Part shown: positions 51,963-60,339 of the stretch, in pieces
Numbering within the stretch: the first letter of the stretch is position 1
Layout: each line of letters opens with the position of its first letter
DNA from: Microbacterium murale
GTDB taxonomy: Bacteria > Actinomycetota > Actinomycetes > Actinomycetales > Microbacteriaceae
Assembly (NCBI RefSeq): GCF_030815955.1
Contig: NZ_JAUSXK010000001.1
Coordinates: 2,170,001 to 2,234,000, forward strand
DNA: 64,000 nt
Direction of reading: 5' to 3'
The notes under the pieces: generated by a model
Database searches by the model: none
Seen by the model: only the letters and a program-made list of their open reading frames with translations
Told to the model about the DNA's origin: nothing
Made by a program: the position numbers and the translations under genes

Positions 51963-54044
51963 TCAGAACAGGGTGGGAGCAGGCGGAGCAGCGACGGTCG
52001 TGCGCACGGCGGTCGGACGGGTGAGTCGTCGGCTCGGGTAGGCGTCGTCAGAGTGACGGGCTTCGAGCCCGTGCGCGCGGATAAGCGGACGTACCCGCTT
52101 CGCGAGCCACTGCCGGTATGGCTTCGGCGCCTCGGAAGCGGCGCCGGGGTAGAGGCCTCGGTACGACGACATGAGTTCGGGATGCTCACGCTGCAGCCAC
52201 TGCATGAACCAGGGCTTCACGCCGGCACGCAGGTGCAGGGCACCGTAGATGACGTGGTCCGCGCCGGCCTCTTCGATGCGCTGCAGTGCAAGATCGATTG
52301 CCGCGACCGAATCGGTGAGGTGCGGAAGGACCGGCATCAGGAAGACCCCGACACGGAACCCGGCATCCGTCAGCGTGCGGACGGTGTCCAGACGCGCCTG
52401 GGTGCTCGGCGTGCCCGGCTCGATCGAGTGCTGCAGCGCGTCGTCGTACATCGCGATCGACATCTGGATATCGATCGGCACGTGCGTCGCAGCATCCACC
52501 AGCAGCGGGATGTCGCGACGGATCAGCGTTCCCTTGGTGAGGATCGAGAACGGTGTGCCGGATTCGGCGAGGGTGCGGATGATGCCGGGCATCAGCTTGT
52601 ACCGCCCCTCGGCGCGCTGGTATGGATCGGTGTTCGTGCCCAGCGCGACGCTCTCTTGCTGCCAGCTGCCCTTGCGCAGCTCTTTCGCGAGCACCTCGGC
52701 CACATTCGTCTTCACGACGATCTGCGAGTCGAAGTCGCCGCCGCCGTCGAGGTCGAGATACTCGTGCGTTCCGCGTGCGAAGCAGTTGTGACTTATCACC
52801 CCGTTCGCGATGAAATCGCCTGTTCCCGTTGTGATATCGACAAGATCTCTCGTGTGGCCGAGTGGCTCTACTGCGACGACGCGAAGATCGGAGACCGATT
52901 TCACCGCGCTCCCCTCGATGCTCAGCTTCCTTGCGATGGCAGGCTGTGTGAGGTCGAAGAACCTCTGACGCTGAGGGAGCCCGCCGGCGACCCGAACAGC
53001 TCGGACGCCGTTGGGGCGAGGCGGTTCGCTCACGTGTGGAACGCCAAGCGCGGTCATTGACGAAGTGATGAGGTGAAGGATCTCCGGATTCTTATTGGAA
53101 ATACGAAGCACCCCTCGTGAAGAGCTGCCCTCGGCATCGAAGATGCCCGCAAGAAACCCCGTTCGCCACGCTCGATCTGGACTGGCGGGGACGGTGATGA
53201 TCTCTTCGATCCGTTCCACCTGAGAACGACTTGCCGTGTGTATCGCCGTCATCGTTGCTCGCGTCTCAGTTGCTGCCGTGAACGGGCGAAGACGAGTGGT
53301 GATGCCTTCGAGCTCGAGCAACAATTGCGCGCGAGACAGTCCTTCTGCGTCTTTTAGGGCGAGACGGAACATGTGAATCTGCCGGACCCGTTTCGCGCTC
53401 GGGTACACACCGTGGAAGATCATTCCGTCTCCGCGGATCATTCCGGCAAGATATCCACGACGGTAGGCGTCGCTCGTCAGATCGACGGCGGCTTCGCCCA
53501 CAGCACCGATTCCGAATCCCATGAGGCGGTTGTTCACTGTCAGGTGCGGACGCTGACCGCGTTCAGCATCCGCGACGTGCTTCCATCCACGATCGGTGAG
53601 AAATCGGTGATCGCCGCTCGCAATGATCTCGGTCCCGTCTGCGAGCGTCACTCGGTAGGCCGCCTTTTGCGTACCCCACTTTGCAAGAATCTCGGTGCGG
53701 ACATATCGGCGATAGCTACCTCGACGCTCGGTGCCGATGATCTCGTCGCCGACCTGGAGGTCATCGATCCGCCTCTGCCGTCCGTCCGCGCACAGCACCA
53801 ACGTGTCGGGAGACACGCAATACACGCACGCATGGCTGCATCCGCGGTACGGGTTGATCGTCCAGCTGAACGGCATCCGCGATCCGGCGGGTACGTGGTT
53901 CAACGCGGATCGTGCCAGCACCTCATGAAACGTCATCCCCGCGAACTCGGGTGTCGTGATGGAGCGGACGATTCCCGTGCGATTCTCCATGCCGGGCAAC
54001 GCCGCGTCATCCGCGTCGTCGATCGTCTGTCCCTGCCATCGCAT
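51963..54044 (-). CDS. Rv2578c-family radical SAM protein interrupted by an intein
   Basis: 693 aa precursor; removal of the 345-aa intein leaves 348 aa, the normal size of actinobacterial Rv2578c-like proteins, which resemble spore photoproduct lyase-type radical SAM enzymes. The spliced extein restores the radical SAM cluster C69-S-H-A-C73-V-Y-C-F-A-R, a C-x3-C-x2-C motif. Downstream extein shows GTNTDPYQRAEGRYKLMPGI and TKGTLIRRDIPLL. The enzyme would use S-adenosylmethionine and a [4Fe-4S] cluster; its substrate is unknown. The frame opens 141 nt upstream, but the ATG at 54044 has a promoter placed for a leaderless start. Before splicing the third cluster cysteine is the intein's own first residue, so the enzyme should be inactive until spliced. 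Confidence 0.93.
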   Translation of the reverse strand: MRWQGQTIDDADDAALPGMENRTGIVRSITTPEFAGMTFHEVLARSALNHVPAGSRMPFSWTINPYRGCSHACVYCVSPDTLVLCADGRQRRIDDLQVGDEIIGTERRGSYRRYVRTEILAKWGTQKAAYRVTLADGTEIIASGDHRFLTDRGWKHVADAERGQRPHLTVNNRLMGFGIGAVGEAAVDLTSDAYRRGYLAGMIRGDGMIFHGVYPSAKRVRQIHMFRLALKDAEGLSRAQLLLELEGITTRLRPFTAATETRATMTAIHTASRSQVERIEEIITVPASPDRAWRTGFLAGIFDAEGSSSRGVLRISNKNPEILHLITSSMTALGVPHVSEPPRPNGVRAVRVAGGLPQRQRFFDLTQPAIARKLSIEGSAVKSVSDLRVVAVEPLGHTRDLVDITTGTGDFIANGVISHNCFARGTHEYLDLDGGGDFDSQIVVKTNVAEVLAKELRKGSWQQESVALGTNTDPYQRAEGRYKLMPGIIRTLAESGTPFSILTKGTLIRRDIPLLVDAATHVPIDIQMSIAMYDDALQHSIEPGTPSTQARLDTVRTLTDAGFRVGVFLMPVLPHLTDSVAAIDLALQRIEEAGADHVIYGALHLRAGVKPWFMQWLQREHPELMSSYRGLYPGAASEAPKPYRQWLAKRVRPLIRAHGLEARHSDDAYPSRRLTRPTAVRTTVAAPPAPTLF
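52785..53819 (-). other. intein with LAGLIDADG homing endonuclease, in the radical SAM gene
   Basis: 345 aa, in frame with the host gene. Splicing marks: N-terminal Cys (CVSPDTLVLCADG, block A), block B SGDHRFL with H71 (Ser in place of the usual Thr), a block F-like GDFIANG, and terminal H344-N345 followed by the extein Cys (+1). Two dodecapeptide motifs are present, LAGMIRGDG (124-132) and LAGIFDAEG (223-231), each keeping an acidic residue, so the endonuclease may be active. The DNA is visibly less GC-rich and uses rarer codons than its host gene, fitting horizontal homing. Confidence 0.95.
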
Positions 54045-54050
54045 ATGTTC

Positions 54051-54079
54051 ATTCGAACAAATACGCGATGTTAAGTCAA
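54051..54079 (-). promoter_or_regulatory. promoter of the radical SAM gene
   Basis: Minus strand: TTGACT (54074-54079), a 17-nt spacer, TCGAAT (54051-54056), then 6 nt to the ATG. It has both a -35 and a -10 at textbook spacing, which anchors the leaderless layout seen in other genes. Confidence 0.6.
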
Positions 54080-54099
54080 GCCTGATTCGAAGAAGCGTT

Positions 54100-56244
54100 C
54101 TAACCCTGGGTGGGCAGGAACGGGTCGCGGCGCGTCGGCTCGGCGAGCGGATGCCGTCGTCGCTCCATTGCGCGTGGTCCGGCATCCGTCACATCCGGCA
54201 CGCGGATCCCGAGCCGCTCGGTCGGCGAGCCGTCGCGCACGCGGAAATCCCGTCCGGCGACGTCGACGAAGAGCGGGTCTGCCGTGACGGAGTGCAGGTC
54301 TCGACCGAGACGAGCCCACTGCTCGTCGAGCGCCTCGACGATCTCGAACCCGACGCTGCCGTCGGGCTGCGTCTCGCGCGAGGCGTTCGCGGCGCGGGCG
54401 GCGCCAGGAATCGGCTCGGCGTCCCAGAACAGGTTCAGGTCGCTGTCGATCCCGAAGTTGCGGATGTCGCGATGGTCCGGATAGCCGATGAACGCCGGCA
54501 TCCCGTCGCCGACCACGATGTTGCGATGGAAGGTGAAGGAGATGTGCTTCTCCGGGCGCGTGATCGAGATCTGGCCATTGCGACCGAAGGCCCACACGTT
54601 GTCACGGATGATGGCCTCGCGGCCGTAGTGCTGGTGGTAGGCCTGGCTCGACACGTCGTAGACGACGTTCTGCTCGATCACGACGTGCGACGATCCCTCA
54701 TCGAGATAGATGCCCCAGCCGCCGTAGTTCGCGCACTCCACATCGTGGATGCGGTTGCGTCGTACGACCGTGCCTGGGGAGATGCCGAGCAGGTAGATCC
54801 CGCCCATGTCGTTGAGCAGCCCATTGCCGAGGTCGTGGATGTGGTTGCCCTCGATGCGATTGCCCGCTGAGGGGCTGTGCAGGTAGTCCCACATCCATCC
54901 GACGGAGATGCCGGTGTAGCGGAAGGCACGGATCTCGTTGTGGGCGATCACGTTGTGCGAGCCGTGCTGGAACAGCACGGCCACCGCGTTCGGGTAGACC
55001 TGGCCACCGCGTTCGATGAGGCAGTCGGAGACCTCGTTCGCCTGGTTGTACTCCGCGCCCAGTGCGTCGATGCCCCCGCCGGCTCGCACGGCCCCGGCGC
55101 CGAGATCTGCGAAGTGCACGCCACTGATGAGGTTCCCGCGGGACCCTGCGGCCATGCTCACGCCGTATCCTCCCACGCGCTCGATCGCCCCACCGATCAC
55201 GGCACATGACCGCGCATACCGGAACTGCAGCGCCGCAGGCACGGTACTCGCGGCCTGCACGTCTGCAGCGAAGCGGCCGTCAGCGGGGAGCTGCGGGTCC
55301 TCCCGAACGCCGAAAGGCGGTACGGCGGCCGGCACGGAGGCGAAGTCGGTCTCGGTGAAGTGAACGCCTTCGAAGCGCACCTCCCTGACCGGCGCCTCGA
55401 CCGTTCCGTCGAGCACGACGAAGGCCTCGGCGATCGGCATCCGGATGTCGAGATCGGCGATGTCGATGCCCGCCTCCGGCAGATACAGCACATGCGGTTC
55501 GGTGACGCCGGCGATCTCTCCCGTCGCGTCGAGATACCACTCGCCGGTCGCCTCGCCGAAGCTCTCCGCGACGTTGTCGAGATAGTAGCGGGCGAACAGT
55601 GCTGCGGCGTCGTCGCGCAGTGCGAAGATGCTGCGCAGGCTGCTGGTGATCGTTCGCTTCTCACGGTCGATCGCGGTGATCGGCATCCGCTCCTGCACCC
55701 AGTAGTGCGGAACGACGACCTCGACCGCCGACTCCTGTGACAGGTCCGGAATGTCGCCGTCGGCGTAGCGGAACGAGGCGGCGCCGTCGAAGAGCGTGCC
55801 GATGAAGCTGCCGGCGGGGTCCAGACCCTCCTGGTCTTCGACGCGCAGGAATCCTTCACGCGGATACCGTGGCCGAGGCGCGGCCGCTCCGTCTACGTAG
55901 AGTCGGCGAGCCCCACCCGCGGGGACGGGGGCTGCCCACGCGGCGACGCCATTCACCGTGACCTGCCGCCATCCGGTCACCCGTACGGACCCCCGCAGAA
56001 CCGGAGGATTGTCGGCATCAGCCGCCACGACCGAGGTGAACGAGTCCGCACCTGTGAACACGACGGGGGTCGAATGCGCGTATTCACCGCCGGCCATCCA
56101 GATCACCGCCCGCTGCCCTGGTTCGCGCCGTGCGCGCACCAGCCGAAGCGCATGCTCCAGATCGTTCGCGGGATAGCCGTGCGAGCCGTCGGCGTACGGG
56201 GAGCCGTCCGGCGCTGCGTACACCTCGATGCGGTCGGTGCTCAT
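54100..56244 (-). CDS. right-handed beta-helix protein, GH141-like glycosidase or lyase candidate
   Basis: 714 aa, no signal peptide, so cytoplasmic. The N-terminal part includes ATDGSPYADGSHGYPANDLEHALRLVR-like 'apparent polysaccharide enzyme' start and a beta-sandwich insertion (about 70-260). From about residue 340 parallel beta-helix coils dominate (NLISGVHFADLG, NRIEGNHIHDLGNG, GGIYLLGISPGTVVRRNRIHDVE, HVVIEQNVVYDVSS). This resembles GH141 and PL6-type families; Asp/His near GGIYLDEGSS and YHQHYG might be catalytic. It lies at the end of an operon with two permeases and a binding lipoprotein, 5 nt after a permease stop, so it probably cleaves the imported oligosaccharide. Enzyme class is inferred. 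Confidence 0.72.
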   Translation of the reverse strand: MSTDRIEVYAAPDGSPYADGSHGYPANDLEHALRLVRARREPGQRAVIWMAGGEYAHSTPVVFTGADSFTSVVAADADNPPVLRGSVRVTGWRQVTVNGVAAWAAPVPAGGARRLYVDGAAAPRPRYPREGFLRVEDQEGLDPAGSFIGTLFDGAASFRYADGDIPDLSQESAVEVVVPHYWVQERMPITAIDREKRTITSSLRSIFALRDDAAALFARYYLDNVAESFGEATGEWYLDATGEIAGVTEPHVLYLPEAGIDIADLDIRMPIAEAFVVLDGTVEAPVREVRFEGVHFTETDFASVPAAVPPFGVREDPQLPADGRFAADVQAASTVPAALQFRYARSCAVIGGAIERVGGYGVSMAAGSRGNLISGVHFADLGAGAVRAGGGIDALGAEYNQANEVSDCLIERGGQVYPNAVAVLFQHGSHNVIAHNEIRAFRYTGISVGWMWDYLHSPSAGNRIEGNHIHDLGNGLLNDMGGIYLLGISPGTVVRRNRIHDVECANYGGWGIYLDEGSSHVVIEQNVVYDVSSQAYHQHYGREAIIRDNVWAFGRNGQISITRPEKHISFTFHRNIVVGDGMPAFIGYPDHRDIRNFGIDSDLNLFWDAEPIPGAARAANASRETQPDGSVGFEIVEALDEQWARLGRDLHSVTADPLFVDVAGRDFRVRDGSPTERLGIRVPDVTDAGPRAMERRRHPLAEPTRRDPFLPTQG

Positions 56245-56249
56245 GCGGG

Positions 56250-57077
56250 TCAGCCCTTCGTGGCGCCCGCAGTCACGCCTGCGGAGATCTGCCGCTGGAA
56301 GATCAGGTAGACGATGATGATCGGCGCGACGGCCAGCAGCACGCCGGCGATATAGGTCGGCACGTTGTCCGGGTACTGCCCACGCAGCGCGCTGACACCC
56401 ACCATGACGGTGCGGTTCGACGGCGACTGCATGATCAACAGGGCGATGAGGATGTCGTTCCATACGAACAGCGCATTCAGGATGCCCATCGAGATCAGTG
56501 CGGGCTTGCCCACCGGAACCATGATGCGCCACCACGTGCCGAACAGGCCGCTTCCGTCGACGCGAGCGGCCTCGGTGAGCTCCTTCGGAATGCCGGAGTA
56601 GTACGAGGTCATGAAGTACACCGTGAACGGGAGGAACTGTGCGACGTACGCGGCAATGAGCCCGGGGAAGGTGTTGATCAGCCCCATGTCGCTGAGCACC
56701 TTGATCGTCGGCACCATGATCACCTGGAACGGGATCATCATCATCGCCAGGATGATGAGGAACGCCAGCTTGCTGCCGCGGAACGTGAGGTGGCTGAGCG
56801 CATAACCGCACATCGAGGAGAGGATGAGGATCAGGGTGACCGAGAACACGGTCGCGATGATGGTGTTAACGAAATAACGGCCCATGTCCGCGTCTGTCCA
56901 CGCGTCGATGAAGTTCTGCACATTGAACGTCTGCGCGAGGCCGAGACGGTCGAGCACGTAGTCCTTGCGCGTCTTCATGGAGATGTTGAGCGCGTACAGC
57001 ATCGGGTAGATGGTCGCGATCGCCAGCAGCATCATCGGGACCGCGAGAGCCCAACGGGCGGCGCGTTGCTTGCGCAT
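56250..57077 (-). CDS. carbohydrate ABC transporter permease (MalG-like)
   Basis: 275 aa, six helices, starting with a basic MRKQRAARWAL. The EAA loop is TEAARVDGSGLFGTWWRIMV around residues 160-180. Its ATG overlaps the preceding permease's stop by 1 nt. Part of the third importer of the window, a CUT1 type without its own ATPase. Confidence 0.92.
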   Translation of the reverse strand: MRKQRAARWALAVPMMLLAIATIYPMLYALNISMKTRKDYVLDRLGLAQTFNVQNFIDAWTDADMGRYFVNTIIATVFSVTLILILSSMCGYALSHLTFRGSKLAFLIILAMMMIPFQVIMVPTIKVLSDMGLINTFPGLIAAYVAQFLPFTVYFMTSYYSGIPKELTEAARVDGSGLFGTWWRIMVPVGKPALISMGILNALFVWNDILIALLIMQSPSNRTVMVGVSALRGQYPDNVPTYIAGVLLAVAPIIIVYLIFQRQISAGVTAGATKG

Positions 57078-58033
57078 CAGGCCTCCTTCGTGGCGCGGCG
57101 GAGCACGCGGATCTGGATCAGGCCGATCACGAGCACGATCAGCAGCAGGAAGACGGATGCCGCGGATGCGAGTGCCGGTCGCGCTTCTCCGTTCAGCTTC
57201 CAGATGAGGAACTCCGGCAGGTACGACGCCGCACCCGGCCCGCCCGCGGTCATCGTGTAGAGCAGCGCGAACAGGCCGGTCAGCATGCCGATCGTGGTCG
57301 TGACGAACACGAACTGGATCGTCTGGCTGAGCCCGGGGATGATGACGTGCACGATCTGCTGGCGCATGTTGGCGCCGTCGATCTTCGCCGCGTCGAGGAG
57401 TTCGGCGTCCAGCGTTGCGAAACCGGCGAGGAAGATCGTGAACGCCATTCCGAACGTCGCCCAGATGTGCACGACCAGCACGGTCGGAAGAGCGGTGGAC
57501 GGCAGGCCGAGCCAGTCGACCCCGGGGATGTTGATCGCACCGAGAGCGCTGTTCAGCGGGCCGTTGGCGGCGAGGATGATGTTGAAGATCGCACCGATGA
57601 TGATCGGGGAGAGCACGACAGGCAGGAAGTACACGCTGCGGTAGAAACGGTGCCCTGGGATCTTCAGGAAGACGAAGGTCGCGAGGATGCCGGCGACGAA
57701 CACCTGGATCGGCACGAAGAGCAACACGACGAGCACGTTCCGCGCAGACGCCTGGAACCTTGCGTCGCCGAGCAGAGTGACGTAGTTCTCCAGGCCGACG
57801 AACTGGCCGTTGAGCTCCTTGTCACCGGTGAACGAGAAGTTGATACCGAGCACCAGGGGGTAGATACGGAAGACGGCGAGGATCAGCAGGACCGGCAGCA
57901 CCATCAGATACGGCGCACACCGTTCGAACGTCCACGGCTTCTTGCGCCGGGGTACGCGTGTGGAGATGCGGGCGCGGCCCGGAGCCCTGTCCTTCAGGAC
58001 AAGACTCCGGGTCGAGGTGGTGTCGATCGACAA
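57077..58033 (-). CDS. carbohydrate ABC transporter permease (MalF-like)
   Basis: 318 aa, six helices, preceded by an N-terminal basic tail of about 40 aa (RVPRRKKPW). First helix YLMVLPVLLILAVFRIYPLVLG. EAA loop DAAKIDGANMRQQIVHVII. The start is TTG, 8 nt after GGAGG and 2 nt after the binding-protein stop; no ATG or GTG fits better. Membrane partner of the 56250 permease. Confidence 0.9.
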   Translation of the reverse strand: MSIDTTSTRSLVLKDRAPGRARISTRVPRRKKPWTFERCAPYLMVLPVLLILAVFRIYPLVLGINFSFTGDKELNGQFVGLENYVTLLGDARFQASARNVLVVLLFVPIQVFVAGILATFVFLKIPGHRFYRSVYFLPVVLSPIIIGAIFNIILAANGPLNSALGAINIPGVDWLGLPSTALPTVLVVHIWATFGMAFTIFLAGFATLDAELLDAAKIDGANMRQQIVHVIIPGLSQTIQFVFVTTTIGMLTGLFALLYTMTAGGPGAASYLPEFLIWKLNGEARPALASAASVFLLLIVLVIGLIQIRVLRRATKEA

Positions 58034-58035
58034 GA

Positions 58036-59298
58036 TCAGCCCTCCGAGGCGGCGAGCTGAGCGGCCGCGTCGTCGACGGTGACCTCGCCGCCGAGCAGCT
58101 GCTGGCCGAGGCGGTGCAGCAGGTCGAGCTCTTCGGCGGTGAGGGCCGTGTGCAGCAGGGGCTTGCTTCCGGGAAGCTCGGAGACGATGTCGTTGGCCGA
58201 TTCGATGTCGGTGTCCAGCTCGATCGTGGTGTCCGAGGTGATCTGACCGCCGGCGAGCGAGTAGTTGGCGAGGGCGTCGTGGTCGACGGTCGCCTTGATC
58301 CAGTCCACGCCGAGGTCCTTCTTGTCCTCGTTGAGCACGGCGTAGCCGATGCCGCCCTCTGCCGGAAGCGCGAGGGTGGTGCCGTCGTTGATGGTGACGG
58401 GCATCATGAACCCGAGATCGTCGCCGAGGAACTCGTCGAACTGCTTCCAATGCGCCGTTCCGCTCATCAGGCCGATGACCATGGCGGAGCTTCCGGCGGA
58501 GAACAGGTCGAACGAGTCGTTGAACATCGCGGTCGAGTTCGCGCCTTCGTTGTACCAGCCGTCAGCGGAGCTGTCGGCCCACAGCTGCAGGGCCTGCTTG
58601 GCGTGCTCGCTCGTCCAGTCCCGATCGCCATCGATCCAGGCGTCGTACTCGTCGGGGGTGAAGATGCCTGATCCGAAGCCGGAGAGGAAGAACTCGATGC
58701 CGAGACCCTCCTTGTTTCCGAGTGCGAAGCACGAGGCATCCGTCTTGTCGACGATCGCGGTGCAGGCCGCGCTCAGCTCATCCCACGTCTTCGGCGGATT
58801 GTCGGCGTCGAGGCCCGCCTGCTCGAAGAGCGCCTTGTTGAAGTAGATGGGGAAGCCTTGGAGGAACGTCGGTGCGGAGTACGTCTCGCCACCGGCCTGG
58901 AACGCCGGCCACCCCGCGAGGGTGTCTTCGAGATCGGCGAGCTCCTCGGTGACGGGCACGAGCGAATCCGCGCGGCTCTTCAGCTGTGTGCCGCCGTTGA
59001 AGAGAGCGATGTCCGGCCCGGTGCCGGCCTCGACCGCGCTGCCGAGCAGCGTGTAGTACTGATCGAACGGCTGGTTGACGATCTCGACCTCGACGTCAGG
59101 GTGGACCTCGTTGAAGGCGGCGGTGACCTCTTCGGTGTACGCGGCCGCCGCGTCGTCCGCGTCGCCCCAGTTCCAGATGACGAGCTTGTCGCTTGAACCG
59201 GAGCCTCCGCTCGACCCGGACGGCGATGCTCCGCCGCAACCGGTGAGTGCGAGTGCGGTGATGCCGACGACGGCTGTGATGGCGATCCTTCGCTTCAT
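58036..59298 (-). CDS. carbohydrate ABC transporter substrate-binding lipoprotein
   Basis: 420 aa. Signal peptide with ALALTGC lipobox (C21), then a Gly/Ser linker and a family-1 binding fold (KLVIWNWGDADDAAAAYTEEV, PIYFNKALFEQAGL, NKEGLGIEFFLSGFG). Captures an oligosaccharide outside the cell. GAGAGG is 7 nt before the ATG, although the frame opens earlier. First gene of the leftward operon; its promoter is overlapped by candidate GntR sites. Confidence 0.93.
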   Translation of the reverse strand: MKRRIAITAVVGITALALTGCGGASPSGSSGGSGSSDKLVIWNWGDADDAAAAYTEEVTAAFNEVHPDVEVEIVNQPFDQYYTLLGSAVEAGTGPDIALFNGGTQLKSRADSLVPVTEELADLEDTLAGWPAFQAGGETYSAPTFLQGFPIYFNKALFEQAGLDADNPPKTWDELSAACTAIVDKTDASCFALGNKEGLGIEFFLSGFGSGIFTPDEYDAWIDGDRDWTSEHAKQALQLWADSSADGWYNEGANSTAMFNDSFDLFSAGSSAMVIGLMSGTAHWKQFDEFLGDDLGFMMPVTINDGTTLALPAEGGIGYAVLNEDKKDLGVDWIKATVDHDALANYSLAGGQITSDTTIELDTDIESANDIVSELPGSKPLLHTALTAEELDLLHRLGQQLLGGEVTVDDAAAQLAASEG

Positions 59299-59366
59299 TG
59301 CGATACCTCTCAACGTTGATGGGGATGTGCTGCTGTGGCCCGTGGGTGCAGAGGCCTTGCGACGAA

Positions 59367-59416
59367 ACATACTACGTCTTACGAAAACGAGCAACAAACA
59401 TCACATGACTGATGTT
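59367..59416 (-). promoter_or_regulatory. promoter and candidate GntR operators of the importer operon
   Basis: Minus strand TTGTTG (59392-59397), 17-nt spacer, TAGTAT (59369-59374). The inverted repeat AACATCA-N6-TGATGTT (59397-59416) sits at the upstream edge of the -35. ACATACTACGTCTTA (59367-59381) covers the -10 and resembles ACATATGATGTATGG upstream of the dehydratase gene (60264-60278). Confidence 0.6.
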
Positions 59417-59432
59417 CTGTAGATGGGTGGCG

Positions 59433-59459
59433 CGAGCCGGGTCGGTGCGGCCCGGCTCG
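59433..59459 (-). terminator. hairpin terminator of the GntR gene
   Basis: Perfect 9-bp CGAGCCGGG/CCCGGCTCG stem with a 9-nt loop, 2 nt past the GntR stop codon. Confidence 0.7.
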
Positions 59460-59461
59460 GG

Positions 59462-60205
59462 TCAGGAGCGCTTCTTCGACGGCAGGCGTCGCCGGGTCCA
59501 TGAGCCGAGGATGTGCTCGCTCATGGCAATCCGTGCGGCCTCCGCGTCGCCAGAGGAGATGGCGGCGAGTATCTTCTCGTGCTCGGCGAGCGTGAGCTCG
59601 AACGCATGGGCGGGGTCGACGCCGGTGAAGCGATCGCTGCCCACGGCGTGCTTGATCAGCACGCGGGCGATGTTCTCGGCGAGCGCGTTGTCCGAGAGCG
59701 CCATCACGGAGCGATGGAACTGGAGGTCGGCCTCCCGGAAGGCTGCGGAGTCGTCGACGCATTCCGCCATCGCGTCGAGGTCCTCGCGCAGTCGAGCACG
59801 CGCATCGTCGTCGACTGTCCGCGCTGCGGCGGCGGCCATCGCTGCTTCCAAGGCGCTGCGCACGACGCTCAGGTCGTCGAGCACTCCGAGTGTGGAGTCG
59901 TTGCTGATCATCGCCGACAGTACTGAGGGGTCGAGCACGTTCCAGCTCGTGGAGGGGTTCACGTGCGTTCCGCGGCCCTGCGCCACCGTGATCATGCCCT
60001 TCTCCTGCAGGCGCTTCATCGTCTCGCGGATCACGGTGCGGCTCACGCCGAACTGCACGCTGATGACGCTCTCCGGGGGCAGTAGATCGCCGGGGCCGAA
60101 CTCGCCGGTCACGATCGATTGGACGAGCTCGTTCAGCACCGTCGCGCCGATGCGGTCGATCGGCGTGCGGGCGCGACCGCCGGCGTGCTCTGCGGGCTGT
60201 GTCAT
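59462..60205 (-). CDS. GntR-family regulator (FadR subfamily)
   Basis: 247 aa. The N-terminal winged helix reads ELVQSIVTGEFGPGDLLPPESVISVQFGVSRTVIRE, then RGTHVNPS. The FCD sensor domain has DLSVVRSALEAAMAA, DLQFHRSVMALSDN and LAEHEKILAAISSGD with the metal-binding D and H positions. This subgroup senses acid sugars or their catabolites, in keeping with the acid-sugar dehydratase beside it. Lies between the importer operon and the divergent catabolic operon, the best position to control both. TAGAGT is 7 nt before the ATG. Confidence 0.9.
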   Translation of the reverse strand: MTQPAEHAGGRARTPIDRIGATVLNELVQSIVTGEFGPGDLLPPESVISVQFGVSRTVIRETMKRLQEKGMITVAQGRGTHVNPSTSWNVLDPSVLSAMISNDSTLGVLDDLSVVRSALEAAMAAAAARTVDDDARARLREDLDAMAECVDDSAAFREADLQFHRSVMALSDNALAENIARVLIKHAVGSDRFTGVDPAHAFELTLAEHEKILAAISSGDAEAARIAMSEHILGSWTRRRLPSKKRS

Positions 60206-60263
60206 GCCTGACACTCTATTGACCCGCGCAGGAAGGCGAGTGCGGACACTCACGAAACGGCAG

Positions 60264-60279
60264 ACATATGATGTATGGT
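60264..60279 (+). promoter_or_regulatory. candidate GntR site and -10 ahead of the dehydratase operon
   Basis: ACAT-ATG-ATGT (60264-60274) is a perfect odd palindrome overlapped by CATA-N5-TATG. TATGGT (60274-60279) is a possible -10. The message would have a leader of about 55 nt. Confidence 0.5.
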
Positions 60280-60339
60280 GTTTCTACGCTTCGATTCGAC
60301 GCGAAACTCAGACCTCGATCTCTCACACTCAAGGGCGAC

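Noticed and set aside
54045..54060. LexA/SOS box upstream of the radical SAM gene (TGTTC-N4-GAACA)
   Set aside because: Actinobacterial SOS boxes have GAAC-N4-GTTC arms in the opposite order. The sequence is better explained as part of the -10 region.
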